The translations under genes and the position numbers were made by a program. Under the pieces are notes generated by a model. It had not been told where the DNA came from. It did no database searches and was given only the letters and a program-made list of their open reading frames with translations. Source: Vespula vulgaris (lineage: Eukaryota > Arthropoda > Insecta > Hymenoptera > Vespidae). Taken from it: a stretch of 64,000 bases of DNA. The DNA is taken from positions 2,961,314 through 3,025,313 of the forward strand of contig NC_066602.1 of NCBI RefSeq assembly GCF_905475345.1. The letters run 5' to 3'. Shown one piece after another: positions 22,817 to 34,133 of the stretch. The first letter of the stretch is position 1. Each line of letters starts with the position of its first letter.

Positions 22817-23420
22817 CAAAGATTCGATAGAATTCGAAGTATTTACTGAGATATCATTATGATATTGAATTAATTAGATTGATGTTAAGCAAAGCTTCGC
22901 TCGGTGAAATTGTATCGAGAAATCATGATATAAAAAAGATAAAGGGTTAAAGAGAAAGAGAGACAGAGAGAGAGAGAGAGAGAAAGTAAGGAGATAGAGA
23001 GTAAAAGGAACGCAGTTCGGCCCTCTTGTCCCTACCCCTATCGCGAGACAGTCTTCGTGTTCACTATCGATCTTTCGAGCACCTTCCGCACTCCCGTATA
23101 ACGTCTCCACCTCCCATAGAAAAAGGGAGAGGGAGAGAGAAAGGTTTGAGGTGGTCCGCGCCCGAGTATCATATCTTACAACGAACGCGCGCCTCGCGTT
23201 CTTTTAAATAGGAACTTGCGAAATATTCATGGACGATATTCAAGCTCCATTCAAATACGTGTACGTCGAGAACATGTATATATATATATATATACACCCC
23301 CTCCCCCTTGTAAGAGAGAAAGATACAGACATAGACGTATAACGTATCTAACAGAGAAGACGCATACCTATCTACCTAGGTACAACACACGTAACAGTCA
23401 AACCCTCTTTTAGCATCGCT

Positions 23421-23423
<3 letters not shown>

Positions 23424-23457
<34 letters not shown>
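23424..23457 (+). repeat. (TC)n microsatellite
   Basis: About 16 TC units. Confidence 0.95.
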
Positions 23458-23462
<5 letters not shown>

Positions 23463-23725
23463 ACGTTTCTCTCGTGTATTTAGGCTGATTCCTCACACTA
23501 ATACAAGGAAAGATATCTGCACGTGTAAGCGTAGAGGAGTAGAAACGCAAGCACACCCTGGAGCTCTGTAACGCGGTATCCGCGGCTTTCGCGCTCTGGC
23601 CCCCGTCATAAAAGAGCCCCCGCCGTGTGCATACCGCTATATCTTTAGAAATATTGGTTAGATTTACATATTTTACCGTAAAGAGATAGAGAGAGAAAGA
23701 AGAAGTACAAGGGAGCGAGCGAGTA

Positions 23726-23775
23726 AACGAACGAACGAACGAACGAACGAACGAACGAACGAACGAACGAACGAA
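23726..23775 (+). repeat. (ACGA)12 tetranucleotide
   Basis: Twelve ACGA units give a repeating Ser-Phe-Val-Arg frame on the - strand. A purine GGA/AGA tract follows to about 23860. Confidence 0.95.
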
Positions 23776-23927
23776 GAGAAGCAAGAGGAGAAGTAGGAGT
23801 AAGAGGAGAAAGAACAGGAGGAGGAGGAGGAGGAGGATGAGGAAGAGATGCGGCGAAGGAGGATAGCGGGGTGTAGGACCGTGAGGGTGTAGATGTAAAA
23901 GGAGAATCGGAGAGGCGGCAGTGACGG

Positions 23928-23995
23928 CAGTGGTGGAGGTGGTGGAGGAAGAGGAGAAGGAGGAGGAGGAGGAGGAGAAAGCGGCGGTCTACCGG
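23928..23995 (+). repeat. (GGT/GGA)n purine-rich triplet tract
   Basis: GGT then GGA triplets. GCT/ACT triplets follow separately at about 24061-24105. Confidence 0.8.
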
Positions 23996-24424
23996 CTCGA
24001 CGAAGCATCGCGAAGGCTCGCATCGCGAGAGAGTTTCCCCTACCCTATCCCTTGGTTGGGTGTCGGTGCTGGTGGTGCTGCTACTGCTACTACTACTGCT
24101 GATGCTCGCGCTAGGGTGGTTACCAGGGTGGTCGTCGCTTGCTGGATTCCCATCCACTGGAGTTGCTTCAATGCGGCCGGCTTCAGAGATGCTAAATATT
24201 AATACCTACTAGTGTTCCTTTTATGCTCTGTCTACTCCCACCTACAACCACCTATCGCTCTTTTCCTACGCATATTCTCTTTCTCTTTCTCTTTCTCTTT
24301 CTCTGTTTCTCTTTTTCTGTTTCTCTGTCTCTTTTTCTTTCTCTTTCTTTATTTCTTCGCGTTCTCTACGCCCACGTAAATATTCCCTTTTGCCTTTCCA
24401 TTCCTCTCCTCTTCTCTCCTCTCT

Positions 24425-24438
24425 TCTATCTATGTATG

Positions 24439-24505
<67 letters not shown>

Positions 24506-24532
24506 ATATCTATCTGTCTGTCTATCTATCTC
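24425..24532 (+). repeat. (TATC)n microsatellite, about 25 units
   Basis: A long TATC array, nearly perfect from 24440 to 24504, with a few TATA and TGTC variants after that. It is preceded by CTTT-rich sequence (24271-24360). The Tyr-Leu-Ser-Ile frame across it is an artefact. Confidence 0.95.
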
Positions 24533-25045
24533 TGTCACTTGGTTATTTTGCTTCTTCTTCTTCTATTTTCTTTTCTTCATTTTTATCGCATCGCCGACGT
24601 TCCACTATCGAAAATTATTTTTCAATATTACGCACTGAGTTTCTCGGGTATGATTAAAAAAAGAAATTTCTGATCATTCGAATGCGTGTAATATAATGGA
24701 AACGTAAATTGGGAGGAGAAATGAGTACGTTCGTACTGATGCTGATTGACGAAATCCAGAGAATGCCAATTGGCGTCAGATTATTCTCTCTTTTTAACAG
24801 GCTAAGGAGTAGGGTTAAAGTTAAAGAGAGGGAGAAAAAAATAGAGAGAGAAAGAGAGTAGAATAGAGGGATGATACAAGAACCCAATTGCAACAAGTCA
24901 CTACAAATGCATTCGAGAAAAAGGGTCGACGTTCTTCTCTTCGGCTCAAGTCGAACGGCGGCACCCCCGCGTGCGATTCAATTAATAAAATTCATTCGAA
25001 AGCGTCCATTAATTTTCTCCTCCTACTTCAGTCACGATCACAGTT

Positions 25046-25075
25046 AGTTCGTTCATTCGTTCGTTCGTTCGTTCA
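25046..25075 (+). repeat. (GTTC)n tetranucleotide
   Basis: About seven GTTC units, the complementary family of the GAAC array at 23.7 kb. Confidence 0.9.
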
Positions 25076-25150
25076 GTAGCTCGTACCGATTAAAGGATTG
25101 TCAAAGTCTTCGTCTACACAGCAACGGTGCGCCAGCGATGATCGCGTTTA

Positions 25151-25220
25151 CAAAAAAAAAAAAAAACAGAAAAAAACGAAAAAAAAGAAAAAGGAAGAAA
25201 GAAAGAAAGAAAGAAAGAAA
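25151..25220 (+). repeat. A-rich tract ending in (GAAA)n
   Basis: Poly-A-rich sequence grades into five GAAA units. Confidence 0.85.
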
Positions 25221-25370
25221 ATCATTCGACGAAGGAGAGTGGTCGGAGGTAGAGAGAAGGGTGCAAATAAGACGGGGTTCTCAGACCTCCACAGTATAAA
25301 CAAAAAACGAACGAACGTATAAATATCCAACAAAGAACGACAAGTCGAGTGCCGGCAGTCTCCCGTTCTG

Positions 25371-25432
25371 TTCTCCTCCTCCTCCTCCTCCTCCTCCTTC
25401 TCCTCTTCTTCTTCTTCTTCTTCTTCTTCTTC
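25371..25432 (+). repeat. (CCT)n-(CTT)n compound triplet
   Basis: CCT units change to CTT units. The 46.15 kb tract has the same arrangement and 40.85 kb a similar one. Confidence 0.95.
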
Positions 25433-25918
25433 GTGTCACCCTCTTTCTCTAACTCTCTCTCTCCCTCCTTCTCTCTCCTTTTAACCATCCCCCTATTCCT
25501 CTCTTTCTTGCGCCCGACTCTTTTCTACCCCCGCGACTTCCGAAGCAAGGGAAGAAGTAAAGTACTTTGCGCCGCAAAAGAACATTTTAATTAATATTAT
25601 TCGCTTCTTAAATAACGATCAAACGTTCGCGTGACTGTCGACGATACGAGAAAGACCGACGAAAGGATCGAGAAGTGAAAAAAAAGAAAGAAAGAAAAAA
25701 TACGTGGAACGTCTTCTAAACTCGATTCGCACCGTCATCTATCCGAATTAAACCCTTGGCGAATTATCGCAGTGGTGTTTTCTAAACTGAACGAACTTCT
25801 ATCAATGTTTATCGTAAATGAATAATCTGTTTGTTTCTTTCTTTCTTTTTTCACGAATAAGTATCCCTCGTATGAACGCTGATATTATAACATACATTTA
25901 AGATACGATTGCATTTCC

Positions 25919-25926
<8 letters not shown>

Positions 25927-25951
<25 letters not shown>
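25927..25951 (+). repeat. Poly-T run of 25
   Basis: An uninterrupted T run followed immediately by AATCAAGT, the same octamer that follows the T23 run at 833-855. Confidence 0.9.
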
Positions 25952-27065
25952 AATCAAGTCCATCCAAATTCAAATTCGAGACGATCGAGATTATCCTCGA
26001 TTACGCGAACAAAACAATTTCGTCGAGACATGACGTTTGTTTGACACGAACGATCAAATTTAGTATCACTCTTTTCTCCGTATATCTCTCTGTACTCCCA
26101 CTTCTTACTTTTCTTTTCCTTTCTGCTTTTTCTTTTTCTTTTTCTTTTTTTTTACTTTGCGTTCCTCCTTCCCCTTCATTTTTATTCGCCCTACCTACGA
26201 CGTGTCTACCCCTCGCGAATGCCCCGTTAAATATATTTATATCGTATCGCGCTCGTCTTACGTCGTCTCGTATCCACGAGGATATTATAGCTCGGCAATG
26301 TAATGGAAAGCGACGGATGATACATGGAGACGTCAAACGTGACATTTTCCGTTGTCGTTTCGAGAACGAGTCGTGTTTCCCCTCCCCCTCCCACCCCTCA
26401 GTTTTCCCTCCTTTCCCTTGATATCTAGAACCAACCGATACGGAATGCAAAATAAAGTGAAAAGTGAAAAATGCGAGTACCGTTTAAAAAATACTCTTTG
26501 AAATATCAACACGTTCCTTTCTCAGACCACCGTAGAAAACGATTTCGACAAATGCATATGAGATAACGTAAGATATCGATATCTTATTCAAACGATCAAA
26601 TTTTCTTCATACCGACAAACAATTATCTCGAAATATTATTATCGAAGCAAGGATTCGGAATATCTGTCTGAATTCCCATAGAAATTTCGCGACGAGTGTA
26701 ACGCGTGCGCATTGTAATTGAAAAAAAAAAGAAAAGGTAAAGAAAAGAAAAGAAAAAGAAAAGAAGCACGTCGCATCGTGGTAAAGAAGAGAAAAAAAAA
26801 CAGAAAAAAAGGGCGAATCGTTCGAGAGAGTCACCCTCTTTCCCTTTTTTTCCCCCCTTACCCCGTTGGAAATCCGTAACGACAATTTGCTGCTCGCCTC
26901 AAAGCCACGTACGTATATACAAACGAACGATAATAGGTACATACACATACACACACACGTACATACGTACACTCCTCTATTCCCTCGAAAAGAACATGCT
27001 CTTCTTCCGCGATCCGATTTTGATCGGCAGGAAATCGCATTGAACGCGATAACTCGAGGTATCTA

Positions 27066-27115
27066 GAAAGGAAAGGAAAGGAAAGGAAAGGAAAAGAAAG
27101 GAAAGGAAAGGAAAG
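27066..27115 (+). repeat. (GAAAG)10 pentanucleotide
   Basis: Ten GAAAG units with one variant. Confidence 0.95.
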
Positions 27116-27302
27116 GGAGGAAGAAGAAAGGTAGGGTGTGCTTGCCTGGCGGGTGGAGGGTGGTATATCTATAGGGTGGTGTATTTCGTAGTCTCCTTTC
27201 AGACAGGTTCAACTGATTTTCCACTCGTGGGATATTCAATAAGGCAACAGTGAAAGGAGAGAGGGCTGAAGATTCTCCTTCCTTCACCGATGGGGATGAT
27301 AA

Positions 27303-27349
27303 GGAGGAGGAGGAGGAGGAGGAGGAGGAGGAGGAGGAGGAGGAGGAGG
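27303..27349 (+). repeat. (GGA)16 trinucleotide
   Basis: A pure GGA array. The - strand reads as poly-Ser, poly-Leu or poly-Pro. Confidence 0.95.
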
Positions 27350-27992
27350 TAGACAAATGTAATACGGAATGAAAAAGGAAGAGTGATAAAGAAAGAGCAA
27401 GAGAGAGAAAGAGTATACAAAAATAGCGTGCATGTAATAACAACGTAGAAGCAAAGGTAGAAATCGAAAGAAGAGGAGGAAGAAGAAGAACAAGAAGAAA
27501 TATCAAGATGAAGAGAGACAGAAATAGAGAAGGAAAGAGAAAGAGAGAAATGGAAAATGTATGTATATCCAAGCACCCATCCATTCGTCCGCACCCACCC
27601 TATATCGACTACTACAACTAACCGCGCGTACTCCTCCCCCCTACCTCGCTCGAAACTCCCTCGGTGAGGAGGGTCTCTCTCAGGGAGCCACTTGAAAGCC
27701 CAACACCACGGTGATAGTCTTGTCCAATGTTCCTATTGACTCTTTAGATCATTCGCAAATTTTTTGACCTAAGTCGTACGAGCTTCCTTCGAATGTTCAT
27801 TGACGTTTCTCGACTTACGATTCTACGATCGATCGATAAAAAAGTTTCATTGATAAAGTATCTCGGATGGTTTGATCATTGATACAGTCAATAGTTGTTC
27901 GACAAATTACAAGGACGTCGTTGCTCGTAGAATTCGCGACGTTTCTCTTGACGAGTGTCGTTTCGCCTCCGGAAAGGATCGATGCTCAACGT

Positions 27993-28055
27993 GAAAAAGA
28001 GAAAGAGAGATAGATAGAGAGAGAAAGAGAGAGAGAGAGAGAGGGAGGGAGAAGA
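27993..28055 (+). repeat. (GA)n tract
   Basis: GA with GATA and GAAA interruptions. Confidence 0.9.
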
Positions 28056-28743
28056 GTAGGAGAAAGATAGCCGCACACGTACGTACTTCGAAAAGAAAAT
28101 CAAGAACGACGAACGGAGGGACGAAGCTTAATTGAGTGCCAGACGATACCCGGGGTAGATAGCGACTCGTCACTAATGAGGGTTACCTACGGATTAGTGT
28201 TCGTCCGGCCTTTGAATGTCCATCCTCCTTTCCTCTATGTATTCTATTTTCTCGAGACTTTTCCAAACAGGAAAGAAAAAAAAAAGAAAGAAAAAGGAAA
28301 CATGGAAAAGAGAATTAAACAATTAAAAAAAAAAAGGGAAAAGAGAAACGTCATCGAAATGATTTGAATGATTAATACGAAACGTATCACTGCTATTAAA
28401 TTTTATTTGAAAACGCACGTGTGTCCATGTATGTATGTAAATATGTATAACGTCTATCTATGTAGAAATATAAGAACGTTTCGTATATGTATCGAAGATA
28501 AAAGGCAAGGTTATTTCAAAAAGAGTTGGAACTCGGTAAAAAGTTGTAGTCGATAAAATGGCCGGTGCAAGGGAGAAAGAGGATCGTGAATCTGGTTGTA
28601 CGAAAAGGAGGGTAGATTTCGTAACGGGGTTCTCTCTTTCACAGCGCTTCGAGTGCATCGTCGAGCATTGAAGATGAAAGGTGCTTGCCGCATAAAAGCT
28701 ATTCCCAAATGCCAAACAGCAGTAACGACGAGACCCGTCCTCA

Positions 28744-28778
<35 letters not shown>
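28744..28778 (+). repeat. (TCG)n trinucleotide repeat
   Basis: About 12 TCG units, giving poly-Asp on the - strand or poly-Val on the +. It is a CpG-containing triplet, like the arrays at 14.3, 19.8 and 48.7 kb. Confidence 0.95.
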
Positions 28779-28779
<1 letters not shown>

Positions 28780-29130
28780 GACGCGATAGCTGACTGAAAA
28801 GCTTCAACGCCGTAGTTTTCGTTGCGACCAGGGTCAGAAGACGTATCAGAAGCCACCCTCTCTCTCTCTCTCTCTCTCGCTTTTTCTCTCTTTCTATCTT
28901 TCTCTCTCTCTTCCTTTCGCTCATTCTCTCTCGAACGTCGGTGCAGTAGGTGCACACACGTGATCCCACGCAGTCAATAGATAATACCGCGAGGCTCGAG
29001 AGTTCTGTGAATGCCCGGCCCGAAGATCAAACAGCAAACCTAAACCGCTGTTTGTTTTTCATCACGCGCCTGATCTCTTATGCAACCCTCCGTTTTATTC
29101 AGAATTTAGGTTAGCTTACGCCGATACGAC

Positions 29131-29345
29131 TCCATATATCTACATATATATATATATCTATATCTATATCTATATATATATGCACGTAGCTTATGTACTC
29201 CCAAACTTTATATATATATTATATCAAAGCATAGCTATATATCCAAAGCTATGAGTCTTTATCTTAAATTTCTTCTAGCGTATCCTCTTTTTATTATAAT
29301 ATCTCTATAGCTATATATTATATATATTTATATATATATATGTTT
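29131..29345 (+). repeat. AT-rich TATA/TATC alternating tract
   Basis: Interrupted TA and TATC units run to 29182, then further TA blocks to 29342. A 7-bp inverted repeat CATAGCT/AGCTATG lies at 29230-29253. Confidence 0.8.
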
Positions 29346-30081
29346 TTTTTTAATACAACCATTCGATCTGATAACAATGGTTCTATGTACATGTGTATTC
29401 CCTTGCCCTCACCTGCTGGACCGATTCACCCTTGAGATTTTCTTGTAAACACACGCACGCACGAACGCACGCATGCATGCATGCTACGCAGCACACACAC
29501 ACACTTAAAAGCAACCAGGAAGGTAGTCCGACGCAACGGTAAATTACTTTTGTCTCGCAAGTCTCACGCCGTTGTAACTTCTACCGGATGTTGTTACGCC
29601 CACGTCGAAGTTTCCCTGATTTCTTAGAGTCGCTTTACGAGCCCGCCGTTGCACTGAGAATTCGTCGATGAAGTAATTAACTTTGGACTTTGAGCAAACG
29701 GACGATCTTTATTGTTGTTACACAAACGTTTTACCCACGATTAAACCTCCCTGATCCTCGTGATTCAAGAAAAAAAAAAAAAGTACATATATATATATAT
29801 GAAGCTTTATTTATTTATTTATTTATCATCTAATATAGTATTATTATAAAATTTTCCTCTTGAAAAACTAACAAGTTTTCCTAGTAATATATTTCTAGTA
29901 ATATATTTTTAATACTAAATTTTCGATAAAACATCTTGTATTATAACAACGAAACGATGTTATCCTCCTCGGGATGTTAAGTGATAGAAAAAAAAAAAGG
30001 GAAAAGAAAAAACTACATAAAAAGAGACAGAAAAAAGAGAGAGAGAGAAAGGGGGGAGAGTGAGAGATGGGGGAGGGAATG

Positions 30082-30084
<3 letters not shown>

Positions 30085-30124
<40 letters not shown>

Positions 30125-30160
30125 AAGAAAGAACGAAAGAAGAAGAAGAAGAAGAAGAAG
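30085..30160 (+). repeat. (GA)18 followed by (AAG)n
   Basis: Pure GA to 30120, GAAA units, then AAG triplets. Confidence 0.9.
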
Positions 30161-30269
30161 CAGAAAAAAGAAGAAGAAAAAGAAACGTCTCAAGCGAGAT
30201 GGAAACTATCGTGGACCGACGAGAAGAGATCTTTCGAGAGTACCGAAACTCTTCTTCTCCCGGAGGCAA

Positions 30270-30293
30270 GAAAGAGAAGAGAGAGATAGAGAT

Positions 30294-30324
<31 letters not shown>

Positions 30325-30328
30325 AGAA
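30270..30328 (+). repeat. (GA)n tract
   Basis: GA with GATA interruptions. Confidence 0.9.
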
Positions 30329-30604
30329 GCTTTCCGCGATTCGCTCGAGCGATCTCGATTTCCTGCCGGCGCTTTTCGCGTAAAGAGTTACGTTCGTATT
30401 CGTAGCACCCACGCTCTACGGCTTTTCGCGTTATTCCCATATAGACAAAGTATCCGAGAGCATTATCTTCGTGCATAATGCATACACACGCCGGTGGTGG
30501 TTGGAACCAGCGTCCCCACTTACGTTAACGTAGAAGCAGATACAGTGGCGATGGTGGTGATGGTGGTGGTAGGTGGTAGTAGTGGAACACCGGCAGCAAC
30601 AACG

Positions 30605-30639
30605 GCAGCAACCAGCAACCAGCAACCAGCAACCAGCAA
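30605..30639 (+). repeat. (CCAGCAA)5 heptanucleotide minisatellite
   Basis: Five 7-bp units, the first with one substitution. It follows GGT/GAT triplets from about 30545. Its 7-bp period shifts the reading frame, so it is not a coding repeat. Confidence 0.9.
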
Positions 30640-30990
30640 CGTCGAGGATTCTCCGCATCCCTCCGCGGAAGGTTTCGTCCATATCCAACCCCCCTCCCCC
30701 TCATACTCTCCTCACACTCCCCCATTTTCCTCCCACTCCAAACCTCGAGAGTCTCTACCTACCACTCTCCGGCAAGTATTTCGTGTTATTTTATTGTGTT
30801 GCGACTCAATAGTGGCTCCCTCAGCCTACTACCCGGTTTCCACGTTACGTATGCTCTCGCCTTCCTTCCACCAACTACGAGAGCCATACATAAGTATATT
30901 ACACGTACAAGTAGAATATCTACCAATACCTTATATACTCGTATGTGTGTTTGTTCGTGTGTGCGCGTGTGTGTGCATTTGCCGAGAATA

Positions 30991-31021
30991 GGCTCGAGCG
31001 AGCGAGCGAGCGAACGCGAGC
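30991..31021 (+). repeat. (GAGC)n tetranucleotide
   Basis: About seven GAGC/GAAC units, just after a GT-rich stretch at 30940-30977. Confidence 0.85.
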
Positions 31022-31916
31022 GTCCGCGTTTGTGTTCTATATAAAATCCGATGAGTACGAGAGAGGGAGGGTTATGCAGATACACCGAGTACTTAGCATT
31101 AAATATTCAATGGAAGGGGATCACGTATTATCGCCGACTCCCTGCACTCCTCGTCTACGTTTATTTATTGCTACCTGCTAACCGTGTTTCATAATAAAAA
31201 AAAGATCTACCGCATCTATTACAAAGAACTCGTACGGTACCGATTCTTTCCTCGAAGATCATTCGTCATTCGTCTTTCTCGCGAGTCTTATCATATCTCC
31301 GTTCGTCTTATCGCATTACGACTGATTCCCAATGATTTACTTGCTTCACTTCATTTTCTTCTCTTCGTTTTCTTAACGCTCGTTAATATCCCTTATCGAT
31401 GTATGTACATATATCGAACGAGATAGAGAACAGAAAAGAAATATAAAAGGAAAGAAAAAAAATATACAAGAGAGAAGAAAATCGTGATAAAAAAGATTGA
31501 GAATAGTAAGAAAAATCCTGGCAAGGGAAACGGCGGATAGTAAAATGCGTTTTATCCTGAACCTTTCGGAGGCCAAAACAGAGATCGAGAGATCGAGAGA
31601 GAGAGACAGAAAGAGAGAACTAGGGAGAGAGTATAAGGACTTGTTTCGCAAACAGTTAGGAAACAGCTAACGCCGAGGATAAAGTGGTATCGGAACGAGA
31701 CGATCGTCGAACAGATGCCGGGCCATAAAACAACCGCTTCCTCTTTTCTACCCCCTATCGCTCTAACCACCCCCTCTAGAGCAAGCCAACTAGCGTTTCT
31801 CCTAATGGGCCAAGACAAACTGCGCCCCCGCCGTTCGGTGTTTAGTGTCTAGCCTGCAGGGGTTGCTCGGAGAATTTCTTCCAATACCCATTACCCCGAG
31901 ACTTCGTCTTTCCATT

Positions 31917-31974
31917 CTCCACCTCCTCCACCTCCTCCTCTGCCTCATCTACCTCCTCAACCTCCTCAACCTCC
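31917..31974 (+). repeat. (CCT/ACC)n triplet tract
   Basis: Imperfect CTC/CCA/AAC triplets read as Glu/Val on the - strand. Confidence 0.8.
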
Positions 31975-32171
31975 AGCAAACCTCCTTCTTTACCTCCTCT
32001 TGCTTCCTCTCGTAGCCCGTTATCCTCGATACAACCCTTATCCTCGATGTATCTCTCGAACATAGATCGTCGAGGAACACGAAGACGCAATCTGGAGATC
32101 TCGGATCTTAAATTAAAATAATTTCCTTTATTTCTTTATTTCTTTCGTATTTCCGTATTTAACGTTCTTCC

Positions 32172-32172
<1 letters not shown>

Positions 32173-32231
<59 letters not shown>
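32173..32231 (+). repeat. (TA)29 microsatellite
   Basis: An uninterrupted 59-bp TA run, the longest pure TA tract in the window. Confidence 0.95.
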
Positions 32232-32233
<2 letters not shown>

Positions 32234-32840
32234 CGATTGGACGGTTCAGATCATCTCGTTTACTCGATAAGAGAATCGACGACGAGAGAAAGAGAAATAG
32301 AGAGAGAGAGAGAGAGAAATATATATATACATACATATAGAAAGAAAGAGACAACAAGGGTGTTATATGTATTATGAAGATTGATACCTTTTTCATAACG
32401 CCATAAAAAAAAGAAAGGAAAAAGAAGAAAAAAAAAATGATAAAAAGAAGATACGATTTCGTGAGCGATCCTCTTTATTATTAAAGAAATTCTATGAAGG
32501 ACGTTGGAAGGATCTTATGCTCGTCATTTTTCAATTTTATTCTAAGAGTAATATCGTTAACAAAATAATTTTATTCTACGACAGAACGGAGATAGCGATG
32601 AGGGGAGAGGAAAGAGGGGGATGAAGGAATTTTGTCGTCAACGAGCCGACGTCGTAACGTCGTATCGAAGTATTTAACAAAATTCTATAACCCTATAGCA
32701 GATATTTCGTGGGATATTAAAGGAAAACACGTGCGACCGCGATGCTGCAGGATCTGAATATATGAATAACATTGTCGACTGCTAACAGCTACGGCATATT
32801 GAATATCTACACACGATGTACCTACGCCCTTTTCTATCCT

Positions 32841-32900
32841 TCTCCATCTCCATCTCCATCTTCATCTCCATCTCCCTCTTTCTCTCTTTCTCTCTCTTTA

Positions 32901-32934
<34 letters not shown>
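32841..32934 (+). repeat. (TCCATC)n then (CT)n
   Basis: A hexamer TCCATC run to about 32874 is followed by interrupted and then pure CT units. Confidence 0.9.
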
Positions 32935-33488
32935 CTTGATTACGAGAATCTGTAACTTCGTTAACAAGTTCAAACCGCTCCACTCGTCGTCCGTCACCAG
33001 AGTCATGAGTTCAAATCGATCGAGAGCTCAATGCACCTCTCTTCTTCTTCCTCGCTTCTCTCACTCTCCTCGTCTTTTGTTTGCACACCAAATACGAATA
33101 ATAGTGAGTTTGTTTGAACATCACCACTACCATCACCATCACTACCACCACGCTAACGTTGACTCTTCGATCTGCTACGTGTTGATTATTAATCAAGACT
33201 ATCGATAAATTATCGGTGGTTCATAACTTTCTACAAGTTCGATTGTATATACTCGAACGAAAAATAAAAATATGAGATAATAATAAAATTGTAAAGTTGG
33301 GTCGAAGGAACGGACAAATAAAAAAGAGAAAGAAGAAAAGAGCCCGTTTGCTTCGGACGTGTGTACGTGTGTGTGCGTCGTTGCATTATTATTATCATCG
33401 TCATCGAAGATGACGACGGATTACGATGATACGCGAAACGATAAAAAAGGCCTCGACAGAGGAAAACAAACGTCGCTACTATATAGAA

Positions 33489-33515
33489 ATATATATATAT
33501 ATATATGTATGTATA

Positions 33516-33567
<52 letters not shown>
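33489..33567 (+). repeat. (TA)n microsatellite, two blocks
   Basis: AT run 33489-33506, a short GTATGTATATC interruption, then a 50-bp pure TA run. Confidence 0.95.
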
Positions 33568-33569
<2 letters not shown>

Positions 33570-33712
33570 AGGGATAATGATAGAAAGAGAGCGGAGCCGT
33601 TATTTCTCATTAAAAACAAGGGGTTCATCGCTCGCCATTATTATAGAAGTGGCACCAGCACCACAGTCCTGGACCGCACCGATTCTGTCTAACCCTGCGT
33701 CCCAAGTGCACA

Positions 33713-33925
33713 AGAGAGAGACAGAAAAAGAGACAGAGAGAGAAAGAAAGAGAGAGAGAGAGAATTTACAAAGATAAAGCAAGAGTACGAGAGATAGAGA
33801 AGGACGATTCTAAGTGTGTGCACGAGTACGTGTGTGAGAAATAGAGAGAGAGAGAGATACAAAAAAAAAAGATATACAAAAAGAGAGAGAGAGAGAGAGA
33901 TAAAAAGAGAGATAGAAATATAGAG
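33713..33925 (+). repeat. Two GA-rich tracts
   Basis: GA/GACA units at 33713-33765 and GA/GATA units at 33843-33925 are separated by about 75 bp of unique sequence. Confidence 0.85.
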
Positions 33926-34086
33926 AGCATCATTGAGAGGTGTCACTTCGTGGCATATTCGTTTGTATTTCCTGCGTACTCGTCATTATCTGCCTTTCCA
34001 TGCATTGTGGCTGCGCGACGGCCGCACTCGAGTGCTCCAACCCGACAAAATACAAATAATCAGCAACTCCGTCTGCCCCTGCTACC

Positions 34087-34133
34087 CATCTACCACTACC
34101 ATCACCATCGTCACCATCACCACCCCCTCCCAC
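34087..34133 (+). repeat. Imperfect (CAT/CAC)n triplet repeat
   Basis: ACC/ATC triplets similar to those at 3.1, 33.1 and 61.05 kb. Confidence 0.75.

Larger units (their letters stand above)
21450..24420. other. Gene-free stretch with repeats
   Basis: No supported gene. It includes (AAT)n, CT, GACAAC, GA, GAAC and GGA tracts listed separately, and a unique CCTAA-containing segment at 22773-22816. It also includes an 8-bp stem, 3-nt loop hairpin ACGGTTCC/GGAACCGT at 22431-22449 and unique DNA at 23000-23280 and 23480-23690. The 170-codon - frame over 23645-24157 is a Ser/Pro repeat artefact. Confidence 0.5.
24600..28740. other. Gene-free stretch
   Basis: Unique islands at 24600-24780, 25560-25920, 25960-26100, 26440-26720, 27600-27980 and 28090-28260 lie between purine or pyrimidine tracts. 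Frames of 149-173 codons here (for example - strand 27063-27584) are dominated by GA/GGA repeats. No domain recognised. Confidence 0.5.
28780..32170. other. Gene-free stretch
   Basis: A unique island at 28930-29140 carries a hairpin CAAACAGC/GCTGTTTG (29028-29054, 8 bp, 11-nt loop). AT-rich sequence covers 29140-29345, CGCA/CA alternation 29450-29506, and unique DNA 29510-29760. Long GA and triplet tracts follow. The 193-codon - frame at 29895-30476 is a GA artefact. No domain found. Confidence 0.5.

Noticed and set aside
23726..23775. Regular ACGA array considered as a CRISPR-like or protein-coding repeat
   Set aside because: It is an uninterrupted 4-bp microsatellite with no spacers, and its period breaks frame.
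29895..30476. 193-codon - frame
   Set aside because: Dominated by Ser-Leu repeats complementary to GA arrays.
34002..34020. TGCATTGTGGCTGCG resembles miR-33
   Set aside because: The match breaks after the first bases and the flanks do not form a precursor hairpin.
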